Part shown: piece by piece, positions 8,315 through 15,630 of the stretch | How the letters are laid out: every line of letters starts with the position of its first letter | Position numbering within the stretch: the stretch's first letter is position 1 | NCBI GenBank assembly: GCA_020425885.1 | Contig: JAGQRA010000317.1 | Location: 1-16,191 of the forward strand | Source of the DNA: Planctomycetota bacterium | GTDB taxonomy: Bacteria > Planctomycetota > UBA1135 > UBA2386 | DNA: 16,191 nucleotides | Reading direction: 5' to 3' | The notes under the pieces: generated by a model | The model's input: the letters and a program-made list of their open reading frames with translations, nothing else | What the model was told of the DNA's origin: nothing | Database searches by the model: none | Made by a program: the position numbers and the translations under genes

Positions 8315-8403
8315 TTCGTCCGCGGCTGGATTCCGTCCGGCCTTGCCGTATGCTCACAGCCCTCGGAGGCATTTCGCGCGTCATGGGTCAGCATGGCGTG
8401 CGG

Positions 8404-8449
8404 CGGTCGCTGCGACCGCACCCTCGGAGCCGGCGGGGTCCTCCGTCGG
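8404..8449 (+). other. Two GC-rich hairpins in the gap before the prepilin peptidase
   Basis: The gap 8315-8476 contains CGGTC-GCTGC-GACCG (8404-8418) and an imperfect, G-U-containing stem at 8430-8449 in which CCGGCGG faces CCGTCGG. They lie about 90-135 nt after the upstream stop and 28-73 nt before the ATG at 8477. They may be the 3' end of the lipoprotein mRNA or a structured leader of the peptidase gene. TATGCT at 8349-8354 is a possible -10 box upstream of them, without a convincing -35. Confidence 0.25.
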
Positions 8450-8476
8450 CCGCGTTTGCTGTTTGTCGGTCCGGTC

Positions 8477-9481
8477 ATGTCGATGGCGGTTCTCGAGGCG
8501 GGTGCAGCCCTGTTGGGGGCATGCGTTGGGTCCTTCCTCAACGTCGTGATCCACCGACTGCCGCTGGAGACCAAGGAACAGCGATCGTTGGGTGGTCGCT
8601 CCAGGTGCCCGCGATGTGGTGTCGGTATCCGCTGGGCGGACAACGTGCCGATCCTCGGCTGGCTGTTGCTGCGCGGCAGATCGCGCTGCTGTAGCCAGCC
8701 GATCTCGCCGCGTTATCCCGCGGTCGAGTTGCTGACGGCGGTGCTGTTCTGGTGGCTTCTGGTGTCCTCGCCGTTGCTGGCCGCGCCGTCGCTCGAACCG
8801 TTCAGTGCGCCGCTGACCTTCGCCGCCGATGGCACGGTGTCGTGGTCGGGTGAGGCCGCGGCGGCGTTCGTGATGCGCGCCACCTTCCTGTCGTTGCTCG
8901 TCGCCTGCACGTTCATCGACTTCGATCATTTCATCCTGCCTGACGCGCTGACCAAGCCCGGGATGGTGATCGGAGTCGTGGCCGGCATCTGGCCGGGTCT
9001 GGCCGGCGCCATCAGCAGCGACCCGGGCGTTGCCCTGCCGGTTCGTACCGCGTTGGCGAGCATCGTCGGCCTGCTCGTCGGCGGTGGCGTGACGTGGGCA
9101 ATTCGTGCCGTCGGCAGCAAGATGCTGCGGCAGGAGGCCATGGGGCTGGGGGATGTAAAGTTCCTGGCCATGGTCGGCGCGTTCCTCGGCTACTCCGGGG
9201 TACTGCTCACGTTGTTCCTCGGCTGCATATTCGGCGCTGCGGTCGGAGTGGCGACGTTGCTCCGCGGCGGTCTCAGCGCGAAGCTGCCGTTCGGCCCCTA
9301 CCTCGCGCTCGGCGCCGTCGTCGCGATGTTCTGGGCGCAGCCGATCCTCGACTTCCTGTTCGAGACGTGGCCGGAGTGGCAGCGCAGTACGCCGCGCGCC
9401 CAATGGCTCATTCTCGTTGTCGCTTTGTTTTCGCTGGTTCTGTTGTTTGCGCTCGTGCGCCGGAGCCGGCGTTCGGGATGA
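8477..9481 (+). CDS. pilD: Prepilin peptidase (type IV leader peptidase / N-methyltransferase)
   Basis: This inner-membrane aspartyl protease cleaves the leader of type IV prepilins or pseudopilins and normally N-methylates the new N-terminus. The opening GACVGSFLNVVIHRLPLE (residues 14-31) is characteristic. The cytosolic methyltransferase segment has CPRC (44-47), but the usual second CxxC is altered to SRCC (69-72) before QPISPRYPAVE. The catalytic aspartates are expected at D148 in FIDFDHFILPD and D226 in GLGDVK, both present. Several hydrophobic segments follow, with an additional one at 310-328. The start at 8477 (334 aa) is chosen because family members begin just before GSFLNVV. In-frame ATGs at 8393 and 8483 are alternatives, and none has a clear ribosome-binding site. 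It precedes the OmpA-like gene by 21 nt and lies about 4 kb before a pilTBC operon, its likely functional partner. Confidence 0.92.
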   Translation: MSMAVLEAGAALLGACVGSFLNVVIHRLPLETKEQRSLGGRSRCPRCGVGIRWADNVPILGWLLLRGRSRCCSQPISPRYPAVELLTAVLFWWLLVSSPLLAAPSLEPFSAPLTFAADGTVSWSGEAAAAFVMRATFLSLLVACTFIDFDHFILPDALTKPGMVIGVVAGIWPGLAGAISSDPGVALPVRTALASIVGLLVGGGVTWAIRAVGSKMLRQEAMGLGDVKFLAMVGAFLGYSGVLLTLFLGCIFGAAVGVATLLRGGLSAKLPFGPYLALGAVVAMFWAQPILDFLFETWPEWQRSTPRAQWLILVVALFSLVLLFALVRRSRRSG

Positions 9482-9502
9482 CCCCGTTTGGGAGGCACCA
9501 TG

Positions 9503-10156
9503 ATGTACCGCAAGACGATCTTGTTTCTCTCCGCCCTCGCGTTGCTGCTCAGCGCGGGGTGCACGACCCGCTATCAGGACATGTTGCGCGAACGCGATGC
9601 GCGCATCCGTGAGCTCAACAGTGACATCGCCCGCCTCACCGGCGAGAACGAGGACCTCATGCGTCGCGAACAGGCCGCACGGTCGGCGTTGAGCGACGCG
9701 ACGGCCCAGCGTCCGGAGCCGATCGCGCCCGCGGGCGAGATCGGTGAGACCCAGCGCCTGGTCGGAGGCGATGCCCATGTCTCCTATCGTCGCGGTCGCC
9801 TCAGTATCGGTGTCAACGACTCGGTGACGTTCGATTCGGGCAGCACCGCGCTGAAGCCGACTGCGCACACAGTTCTTCGCAACATCGCCGGAGTGCTGAA
9901 GAGCCAGCATGCAGGCAAGCGCCTCTACATCGAGGGGCATACGGATTCGGACCCGATCGTGAAGACGAAGGACAAGTATCGGAGCAATCGGCACCTGTCG
10001 GTCGAACGTGCCGACTCGGTGGCCAGCTACCTGATCGCCCAGGGCGTGCCCGAATCGGCGATCGCGGTGGTGGGCTACGGTCAGTTCGACCCGATCGGCT
10101 CGAACAAGGCGAAGAACCGGCGGGTCGAGGTCGTGATCGGCGACCCGATCCGCTGA
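9503..10156 (+). CDS. OmpA/MotB-type peptidoglycan-binding lipoprotein (Pal-like)
   Basis: This is a lipid-anchored protein expected to bind peptidoglycan and tether the outer membrane. The signal peptide ends LLLSAG-C20. Residues about 25-65 form a charged heptad-like coiled coil (ERDARIRELNSDIARL), followed by a Pro/Ala linker. The OmpA-like domain covers about 105-213: VNDSVTFDSGSTALKP, then GHTDSDPI (145-152, D148 being the diaminopimelate-binding Asp type), LSVERADSVASYL (R169), GYGQFDPI, and NRRVEVVI at the end. GHTDxxPI followed by SNxxLSxxRA recalls MotB more than classic Pal. GGAGG at 9491-9495 sits 7 nt before the ATG at 9503; the ATG at 9500 is an alternative with only 4 nt spacing. 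It is 21 nt after the prepilin peptidase and probably co-transcribed with it. A tol-pal role is less likely, since no tol genes are adjacent. Confidence 0.9.
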   Translation: MYRKTILFLSALALLLSAGCTTRYQDMLRERDARIRELNSDIARLTGENEDLMRREQAARSALSDATAQRPEPIAPAGEIGETQRLVGGDAHVSYRRGRLSIGVNDSVTFDSGSTALKPTAHTVLRNIAGVLKSQHAGKRLYIEGHTDSDPIVKTKDKYRSNRHLSVERADSVASYLIAQGVPESAIAVVGYGQFDPIGSNKAKNRRVEVVIGDPIR

Positions 10157-10310
10157 GCGTACGCGGCACCGGAGCCCGAGACCGACCCGTCGTGCAGTCG
10201 TGGTCCGCCCCCGGGCCCGAGCCGCTCGTGCCGGCCCGATCGAGTCGAATCGTATGCCCGGAGCAGGCTCGCGTGACCTCGGATACGCCGTGATGTGTGC
10301 CCGGGAAGGT

Positions 10311-10340
10311 CTGTCACCGCGACCGTTGCGGGGGTAGAAA
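10311..10340 (+). promoter_or_regulatory. Tentative sigma-70-like promoter of the EF-G-like gene
   Basis: CTGTCA at 10311-10316 resembles a -35 box (4 of 6), and TAGAAA at 10335-10340, preceded by G, resembles a -10 box, with an 18-nt spacer. The same GTAGAA core appears just before the lipoprotein gene at 6440. A leader of about 110 nt would result. Confidence 0.25.
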
Positions 10341-10416
10341 AAGCGGGTCCAGTGCTGCGCGCCATCGCGGTTTCCGCCGCCGGTCGCCCGGCCTGGTCCC
10401 ATCCCTTCCCCTACCT

Positions 10417-10436
10417 CGCCGCTCCCGCGAGCGGCG
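10417..10436 (+). other. 8-bp hairpin in the leader of the EF-G-like gene
   Basis: CGCCGCTC (10417-10424) pairs perfectly with GAGCGGCG (10429-10436) around CCGC. It ends 22 nt before the ATG at 10459, and there is no strong Shine-Dalgarno sequence between them, only a weak GGAAA. It could affect ribosome loading or be a simple GC-rich coincidence. Confidence 0.35.
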
Positions 10437-10458
10437 CCCAGACCCACGGAAACTCGCT

Positions 10459-12507
10459 ATGGCCCACGGATCGGAAGACATCCGCAACGTCGCCCTGGTC
10501 GGACACGGACATTCGGGCAAGACGGCGCTCATCGACGCCATCGCCCACCACTGCAAGCTGACGACGCGGCTTGGCAGCGTCGCCGATGGCACCAGCATCA
10601 GTGACAACGAACCCGAGGAGAAGGAGCGCAAGCAGACGCTGGCGAGTCACCTCATCCACGTCCCGGTCCGTTGCGCTTCGGGTCAGGAGAAGCGGCTCAA
10701 CCTGTTCGACACCCCGGGCCACGGCGACTTCATCGCCGATGCGATCGGGGCGATGGATGTCGTCGAGACGGCCATCCTGGTCGTCAATGCGTCGAGCCCG
10801 CTGACGTTCCACGCGCGCCAGCTGTGGAAGGCGGCCGGCGAACTCGGCATCGGCAGGGCGATCGTCGTGACCCATCTCGATCACGACAACACCGACTTCG
10901 AGCGCACCGTCGAAGAGCTGCGCACCGCGTTCGGGCACGCCGTCGTACCGGCGAGCTACCCGGACGGTCACGGCTCGGCGTTCAAGAACGTGCATTCGGT
11001 CACCCATGACGAAGGGCCCGAGGCGGCCAAGTACCATGAGATGATCGAGGAGGACGAGGCCGAGGTCGACGACACGCTCATGGAGCACTACCTCGAGACC
11101 GGCCACCTCGAGAAGGACGAATTCGAGGAGAACCTGCGCCGCGCCATCGCCGCTGGCAAGCTGGCGCCGGTGTTCGCGGTCTGCCCCAACCGCGGTCTGG
11201 GGTTGGAGCAGCTGCTCGAGTTCATCGGCGAGCACTTCCCGTCGCCGGTCTGCTTCGGCGCCCGCGGCGCCGGCGCCCCGGGCACCGGCAGCTACGGCGA
11301 CCTCGTCGATCCGGATGCCGACGGCCCGTTCGCGGCCAAGGTCTTCAAGGTGGTCTCCGACCCCTACGTCGGCCGCCTGTCGTTCCTGCGCTGCATGCGC
11401 GGCAAGCTGACCAAGGACAGCACCTTCGTCGTGGCCCGCTCGGGCAAGGTCTGCAAGGCGGCCCACATCCTCGACGTGCAGGGCAAGGAGCACAAGGAGA
11501 TCGACGGCGTGATCGCCGGCGACCTGTTCGCGGTCAGCAAGATCGAGGATCTGGACCAGGGTGACACCGTGACGGCCGACGGTGCGGCGCTCGAGTTCAA
11601 GAAGGCCCAGTTCCCGCGGCCGACCTACTCGCGTCACATCTGGCCGAAGTCGCGCGGCGACGAGCAGAAGATCGGTCACGCCGTCGAGAAGGTCGTCGCC
11701 GAGGATCCGACGCTCGAGTACGGGCGCGACCCCGAGACCGGCGAGTTCCTGCTGACGGGCATGAGCCCGCTGCATCTCGACGTCCAGTTCATGCGCCTGC
11801 ACCGCAGGCATCAGGTCGACGTCGATCACGGCCCGCCGACGATCCCGTACCGCGAGACGATCTCCGCGCGGGCCGACGGCCACCATCGCCACAAGAAGCA
11901 GTCGGGCGGGCGCGGTCAGTTCGCCGAGGTCTACCTGCGCGTCGCGCCGCGGCAGGCCGGCGAGGGCTACGAGTTCGTCGACTCGATCGTCGGCGGCTCG
12001 ATCCCGCGCCAGTTCATCCCCGAGGTCGACAAGGGCGCGCAGAAGTTCATGACCAAGGGCGCGCTGGCGGGCTTCCCGGTGGTCGACATCCAGGTCGAGG
12101 TCTACGACGGCAAGTTCCACGACGTCGACAGCGATCAGCTCAGCTTCCAGCTCGCCGGCCAGCGCGCCGTGCTCGACGGCTACATGAAGGCGCGGCCGAG
12201 CCTGCAGGAGCCGATCATGGACGTCGAGATCCACGTGCCGGAGCGCTTCACCGGCGACGTCGCCGGCAACCTGTCGGGCTCGCGCGGCCGCATGTCGGGC
12301 ATGGAGGTGGAGGACGGCATCCAGACCATCAAGGCCCAGGTGCCGTTGGCATCGATGCTCGACTACTCGACGCACCTGCGTTCGATCACGGCCGGCGAGG
12401 GCACGTTCACGATGGCGTTCTCGCACTACGAGGCGGTGCCACCGAACATCCAGGCCGACATCGTCAGCCAGCGCAAGAAGATCGTCGAGCAGCAGCACGC
12501 CGAGTAG
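10459..12507 (+). CDS. EF-G-like translational GTPase (EF-G paralogue)
   Basis: By family this is a ribosome-dependent GTPase of the EF-G group, acting in translocation or a related ribosome step in the cytoplasm. The 682 residues match EF-G length. G1 is GHGHSGKT (15-22), the switch I Thr is probably T60, and G3 is DTPGH (84-88). G4 reads THLD (138-141) where EF-G normally has NKxD. The G' insertion appears shortened (about 160-235). Domain II spans about 290-375 (PFAAKVFKVVSDPYVGRLSF), domain III includes GMSPLHLD (434-441), domain IV has HKKQSGGRGQF (478-488) and the tip sequence GKFHDVDS with H554, and domain V ends about 665. The gene is not beside rpsL, rpsG or tuf, so it is probably a secondary paralogue (fusA2-like) and not the housekeeping fusA. 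Start 10459 was chosen because VALVGHG follows within 10 residues. The two flanking gaps suggest a single-gene transcript. Confidence 0.92.
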   Translation: MAHGSEDIRNVALVGHGHSGKTALIDAIAHHCKLTTRLGSVADGTSISDNEPEEKERKQTLASHLIHVPVRCASGQEKRLNLFDTPGHGDFIADAIGAMDVVETAILVVNASSPLTFHARQLWKAAGELGIGRAIVVTHLDHDNTDFERTVEELRTAFGHAVVPASYPDGHGSAFKNVHSVTHDEGPEAAKYHEMIEEDEAEVDDTLMEHYLETGHLEKDEFEENLRRAIAAGKLAPVFAVCPNRGLGLEQLLEFIGEHFPSPVCFGARGAGAPGTGSYGDLVDPDADGPFAAKVFKVVSDPYVGRLSFLRCMRGKLTKDSTFVVARSGKVCKAAHILDVQGKEHKEIDGVIAGDLFAVSKIEDLDQGDTVTADGAALEFKKAQFPRPTYSRHIWPKSRGDEQKIGHAVEKVVAEDPTLEYGRDPETGEFLLTGMSPLHLDVQFMRLHRRHQVDVDHGPPTIPYRETISARADGHHRHKKQSGGRGQFAEVYLRVAPRQAGEGYEFVDSIVGGSIPRQFIPEVDKGAQKFMTKGALAGFPVVDIQVEVYDGKFHDVDSDQLSFQLAGQRAVLDGYMKARPSLQEPIMDVEIHVPERFTGDVAGNLSGSRGRMSGMEVEDGIQTIKAQVPLASMLDYSTHLRSITAGEGTFTMAFSHYEAVPPNIQADIVSQRKKIVEQQHAE

Positions 12508-12533
12508 CGCCGGCGGTGTCCCGCAGCAGCGGC

Positions 12534-12574
12534 CCGCTGGCATGGGGGCGTCCGACCCCATCTTCCGCCAGCGG
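12534..12574 (+). terminator. Bulged stem-loop downstream of the EF-G-like gene
   Basis: CCGCTGGC (12534-12541) pairs with GCCAGCGG (12567-12574), and ATGGGG (12542-12547) pairs with CCCCAT (12556-12561). This gives a 14-bp stem with a 5-nt bulge and an 8-nt loop. It begins 27 nt after the stop codon, a usual terminator position, but has no T-run. An 11-bp direct repeat, CAGCGGCCCGC (12527-12537 and 12569-12579), overlaps its base. Confidence 0.5.
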
Positions 12575-12699
12575 CCCGCGCGCACGCGCCTCGGCCACGG
12601 CCACCCCCGAGCTGTCGCATTCCTCGTCACTCGCCGGGCGAGACCCGCACCGCATCAGGCTCAACCCGCCTCGGCATCGAGACCGATAGATCGCTGCCG

Positions 12700-12729
12700 G
12701 TCGATCGTTGGGATCGACTGCGCAAGGAG
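12700..12729 (+). promoter_or_regulatory. Hairpin and strong ribosome-binding site before pilT
   Basis: GTCGATC (12700-12706) and GATCGAC (12712-12718) form a 7-bp inverted repeat with a GTTGG loop. Five bases later comes AAGGAG (12724-12729), a near-perfect Shine-Dalgarno sequence placed 8 nt before the ATG at 12738. The ribosome-binding site decides the pilT start. The inverted repeat could be a leader stem or a protein-binding operator. Confidence 0.45.
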
Positions 12730-12737
12730 TGCGTTCA

Positions 12738-13832
12738 ATGGTCTCGATGGAAGAACTGCTGAACCTGATGGTTCAGCGTGGCGGATCCGATCTCCACCTC
12801 TCCGTTGGTTCGCCACCGCGGATCCGCGTCGATGGCCGCCTCGTCGACACCGACTACGAGGCGCTCACGCCCGAGGCCAGCAAGAAGCTGATCTACTCGG
12901 TGATCGGCCCCGATCAGGTCGCCAAGTTCGAGAAGAACCACGAGATCGACTTCTCGTTCGGCGTCACCAACCTCGGTCGCTTCCGCACCAACATCTTCCT
13001 GCAACGCGGCACTGTCGCGGCGGTGTTGCGCGTGATCCCGTACGAGGTCTTCGACTTCGGCACGATCGGTCTGCCGGCCAAGGTGTGCGAATGGGTCTGC
13101 GATCTGCCGCGCGGCCTCGTGCTCTGCACCGGGGCCACGGGTTCGGGCAAGTCGACGACCCTGGCCTCGATGATCAACTACATCAACGAGAAGCGGCAGG
13201 GGCACATCATCACGATCGAAGACCCGATCGAGTTCCTGCACCAGAACAAGGGCTGCCTGGTCAACCAGCGCGAGGTCGGCGGTGACACCCACGGCTTCGA
13301 CAAGGCGCTGAAGTCCGTGCTGCGACAGGACCCGGACGTCGTGCTGGTCGGCGAGATGCGCGACCTCGAGACGATCGAGGCGGCGCTGACCCTGGCCGAG
13401 ACCGGGCATCTCACCTTCGCCACCCTGCACACGTCCGACGTGCAGCAGACCGTCAACCGCATCGTCGACGTCTTCCCTGCCCACCAGCAGCAGCAGATCC
13501 GGACCATGCTCTCGTTCACGCTGCAGGCCGTCGTCTGTCAGCAGCTGGTGCCGCGCGTTCACGGCAAGGGGCGGGTGCTCGCGGCCGAGGTCATGATCGT
13601 CAACGCCGCCATCAGGGCGATGATCCGCGACAACAAGGCGCACCAGATCATGTCGACGATCCAGACCAGCGGCGCGGCCGGCATGAAGACGATGAACCAG
13701 TCGCTGTTCGAGCTCTACCGCTCCGGCACCATCAGCTACGAGGACGCGATCGAGCACACCAGTGACGAGGCCGACCTGCAGCGGTTGCTCGAACGGGCAA
13801 GCGGCGGCGGCGTGGCGATGCGGAAGCGCTGA
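12738..13832 (+). CDS. pilT: Type IV pilus retraction ATPase PilT
   Basis: This hexameric cytoplasmic ATPase powers pilus depolymerisation and twitching at the inner-membrane platform. The 364 residues match the family length. The N-terminal PAS-like domain carries GGSDLHLSVGSPPRIRVDG (15-33). Walker A is GATGSGKST (132-140), the Asp box IEDPIEF (160-166), Walker B VVLVGEMRD (201-209), and the His box GHLTFATLHT (223-232). The C-terminal AIRAMIRD (291-298) corresponds to the AIRNLIRE motif that separates PilT from PilB and GspE. There is no zinc tetracysteine motif. The ATG at 12738 follows AAGGAG by 8 nt. pilB starts 3 nt after the stop, so the two are co-transcribed. Confidence 0.97.
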   Translation: MVSMEELLNLMVQRGGSDLHLSVGSPPRIRVDGRLVDTDYEALTPEASKKLIYSVIGPDQVAKFEKNHEIDFSFGVTNLGRFRTNIFLQRGTVAAVLRVIPYEVFDFGTIGLPAKVCEWVCDLPRGLVLCTGATGSGKSTTLASMINYINEKRQGHIITIEDPIEFLHQNKGCLVNQREVGGDTHGFDKALKSVLRQDPDVVLVGEMRDLETIEAALTLAETGHLTFATLHTSDVQQTVNRIVDVFPAHQQQQIRTMLSFTLQAVVCQQLVPRVHGKGRVLAAEVMIVNAAIRAMIRDNKAHQIMSTIQTSGAAGMKTMNQSLFELYRSGTISYEDAIEHTSDEADLQRLLERASGGGVAMRKR

Positions 13833-13835
13833 TCC

Positions 13836-15542
13836 ATGGGCCAATTCGCCAAGAAGCTCCGGGCGATCCTCGAGAAGGCGGGGAAGCTCGACGGTCCTAC
13901 CGGGGACACCCTGCTCGCCGAAGCCCAAAGCCAGAAGCGCCCGTTCACCGAGGTGCTGGTCAAGAAGGGCGTCGCCACCGAGCAGGAGCTCTTGGCGCAC
14001 ATCGGTCGTGCCGCCAACATCCCGCCGATCGACCTCGGCAAGCTCGCCGCCAACAAGGAGGTGCTCGAGTCGGTGCCGGAGGACGTGGCGCGCGAGTACC
14101 AGATCTACCCGGTCGATCGGATCGGCAGCATGCTGACGATCGCGGTCGCCAACCCGTTCGACGTCCTCAAGCTCGACGACATCCGGATCATCACCGGCTG
14201 CCAGCTGCGCACCGTCGTCAGCACCGGCGAGGAGATCGAGAAGGCGATCGGCAAGGCCTACCAGCGCGAGACCGAATCGGTCGACGGCATCCTCGGCACC
14301 TTCGACGGCACCGACGTCGAGCTCAAGGAGGCCGACCTCGAGGAGGATACGACCGACCTCGCCTCGATCAGCGACGAGGACGCGCCGGTCGTCAAGCTCG
14401 TCAACAAGATGATCCTCGACGGCTGCAACACCGGCGCCAGCGATATCCACATCGAGCCGTTCGAGAAGAAGGTCGTGGTCCGTTATCGCAAGGACGGCTG
14501 CCTGTTCGAGGCGATGACGCTGCCGAAGCGGATGCAGAACACGATCACGTCGCGCATCAAGATCATGTCCAAGCTGGACATCGCCGAGCGCCGCAAGCCG
14601 CAGGACGGCAAGTTCCAGATGAAGATCGCCAACAAGGCGATCGACTTCCGCGTCTCGATCCTGCCCGTGGTCTGGGGCGAGAAGACCGTCTTCCGCATCC
14701 TCGACTCGAGCAACCTGGCGCTCGACATCAAGTCGCTCGGCTTCGAGGAGCGCTCGATGCAGGACTACGCCTGGGCCTGCGAGCAGCCCTACGGCATGAT
14801 CCTGGTCACCGGACCCACCGGCTCGGGCAAGTCGACCACGCTCTACTCGGCGGTGCGCAGCATCGCGCAGCCGGACATCAACCTGGTCACGGTCGAGGAT
14901 CCGGTCGAATACCAGCTCGAGGGCATCAATCAGGTGCCGGTCAATCCCAAGGCGGGACTGACCTTCGCCGCGGCGCTGCGCTCGATCCTGCGACAGGACC
15001 CGGACGTGGTCCTGATCGGCGAGATCCGCGATCACGAGACCCTGGAGATCGGCGTCAAGGCCGCGCTCACGGGCCACCTCGTGCTGAGCACGCTGCACAC
15101 CAACGACGCGCCGTCGCCGATCACCCGCATGATCGACATGGGCTGCGACCCGTTCATGGTCTCGAGCGCGGCGCTGCTGATCTGCGCCCAACGACTCGGG
15201 CGCAAGCTGTGTCCGAACTGCAAGAAGCGCGTCGAGATCGGCAAGGACGCCCTGCTGCGGCTCGGCTACACCGAAGCCGATCTCGAGCAGCCGATGGAGC
15301 TTTATGCCCCGGTCGGCTGTCCGCGGTGCAACAACGGCTACAAGGGCCGCTTCGCGTTGCTCGAGACGATGCGCATGACCGAGGGCATCAAGCGCATGGT
15401 CGTCGATCGGGCGCACATCGCCGACATCAAGCGACTCGCGCTCGAGGAAGGCATGCTGACGCTGCGGCGTTGCGGCCTGATGAACGCGATGCGCGGCAAG
15501 ACCAGCATCGAAGAAGTCGAGGCGGTGACCATGGCGGATTAG
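13836..15542 (+). CDS. pilB: Type IV pilus extension ATPase PilB
   Basis: This hexameric ATPase drives pilin polymerisation at the PilC platform. The 568 residues match PilB. An MshEN (T2SSE_N) domain fills about 1-140, followed by an acidic linker (160-182). The NTPase core contains ASDIHIEP (201-208), Walker A GPTGSGKST (326-334), Asp box VEDPVEY (353-359), Walker B VVLIGEIRD (391-399) and His box GHLVLSTLHTND (413-424). A zinc tetracysteine site CPNC (459-462) and CPRC (495-498) is present, as in PilB and GspE. Being next to pilT and pilC favours PilB over GspE. The ATG lies 3 nt after the pilT stop, with GGAAG at 13822-13826 inside the pilT end serving as ribosome-binding site, which suggests translational coupling. 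Confidence 0.96.
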   Translation: MGQFAKKLRAILEKAGKLDGPTGDTLLAEAQSQKRPFTEVLVKKGVATEQELLAHIGRAANIPPIDLGKLAANKEVLESVPEDVAREYQIYPVDRIGSMLTIAVANPFDVLKLDDIRIITGCQLRTVVSTGEEIEKAIGKAYQRETESVDGILGTFDGTDVELKEADLEEDTTDLASISDEDAPVVKLVNKMILDGCNTGASDIHIEPFEKKVVVRYRKDGCLFEAMTLPKRMQNTITSRIKIMSKLDIAERRKPQDGKFQMKIANKAIDFRVSILPVVWGEKTVFRILDSSNLALDIKSLGFEERSMQDYAWACEQPYGMILVTGPTGSGKSTTLYSAVRSIAQPDINLVTVEDPVEYQLEGINQVPVNPKAGLTFAAALRSILRQDPDVVLIGEIRDHETLEIGVKAALTGHLVLSTLHTNDAPSPITRMIDMGCDPFMVSSAALLICAQRLGRKLCPNCKKRVEIGKDALLRLGYTEADLEQPMELYAPVGCPRCNNGYKGRFALLETMRMTEGIKRMVVDRAHIADIKRLALEEGMLTLRRCGLMNAMRGKTSIEEVEAVTMAD

Positions 15543-15558
15543 CCGCACCACAGGCCGC

Positions 15559-15605
15559 AGGGATCAGGGGATTCGGGGATCAGGGGATTCGGGGATCAGG
15601 CATTC
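15559..15605 (+). repeat. G-rich 16-nt tandem repeat between pilB and pilC (possible G-quadruplex)
   Basis: The unit GGGGATCAGGGGATTC occurs at 15575-15590, with a copy differing in the first base at 15559-15574 and a 15-nt degenerate copy at 15591-15605. The coding-strand mRNA would therefore carry five runs of at least three G separated by 4-nt loops (15560-15594), which fits a G-quadruplex pattern. It lies in the 88-nt gap after the pilB stop, ending 16 nt before the pilC ribosome-binding site. A purine-rich stretch (AGGGAAGC, AAGGAAGC) follows. Confidence 0.8.
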
Positions 15606-15630
15606 AGGGAAGCAAGGAAGCAGGGAAATC

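Larger units (their letters stand above)
10157..10458 (+). other. 302-nt intergenic region upstream of the EF-G-like gene
   Basis: I found no protein-coding gene or RNA gene here. It probably holds the 3' end of the prepilin peptidase/OmpA-like operon and the promoter and leader of the GTPase gene. A tentative promoter lies at 10311-10340 and an 8-bp hairpin at 10417-10436, both listed separately. In-frame extensions of the downstream gene reach back to 10297 but have no family similarity. Confidence 0.6.

Noticed and set aside
8393..8476. N-terminal extension of the prepilin peptidase starting at 8393
   Set aside because: The extra 28 residues have no similarity to the family and overlap predicted hairpins. 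GGAGG at 8365-8369 is 23 nt away from that ATG, too far to be its ribosome-binding site.
8381..10447. 688-codon minus-strand open frame opposite the prepilin peptidase and OmpA-like genes
   Set aside because: It spans two well-supported genes and their intergenic gaps on the other strand, and its Arg/Gln/Glu-rich product shows no domain.
10297..10458. N-terminal extension of the EF-G-like gene starting at 10297
   Set aside because: The added residues are Arg/Ser-rich and unlike EF-G, and the G1 motif already falls at the normal distance from the ATG at 10459.
10157..10458. Possible small gene or RNA gene in the gap before the GTPase
   Set aside because: No open frame with a ribosome-binding site and no tRNA or riboswitch-like fold could be recognised by eye. 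A structured-RNA covariance search would be needed to exclude an RNA.
10411..12630. 739-codon minus-strand open frame opposite the EF-G-like gene
   Set aside because: Antisense shadow of a clear GTPase; low-complexity charged composition and no family motif.
12735..15551. 938-codon open frame on the minus strand opposite pilT and pilB
   Set aside because: It lies wholly antisense to two genes with complete, ordered family motifs. Its product is rich in R, D, L, V and H with no recognisable domain, as expected for a shadow frame in very GC-rich DNA.
15559..15605. CRISPR array
   Set aside because: The repeats are directly adjacent with no unique spacers, only 16 nt long, and no cas gene is present.
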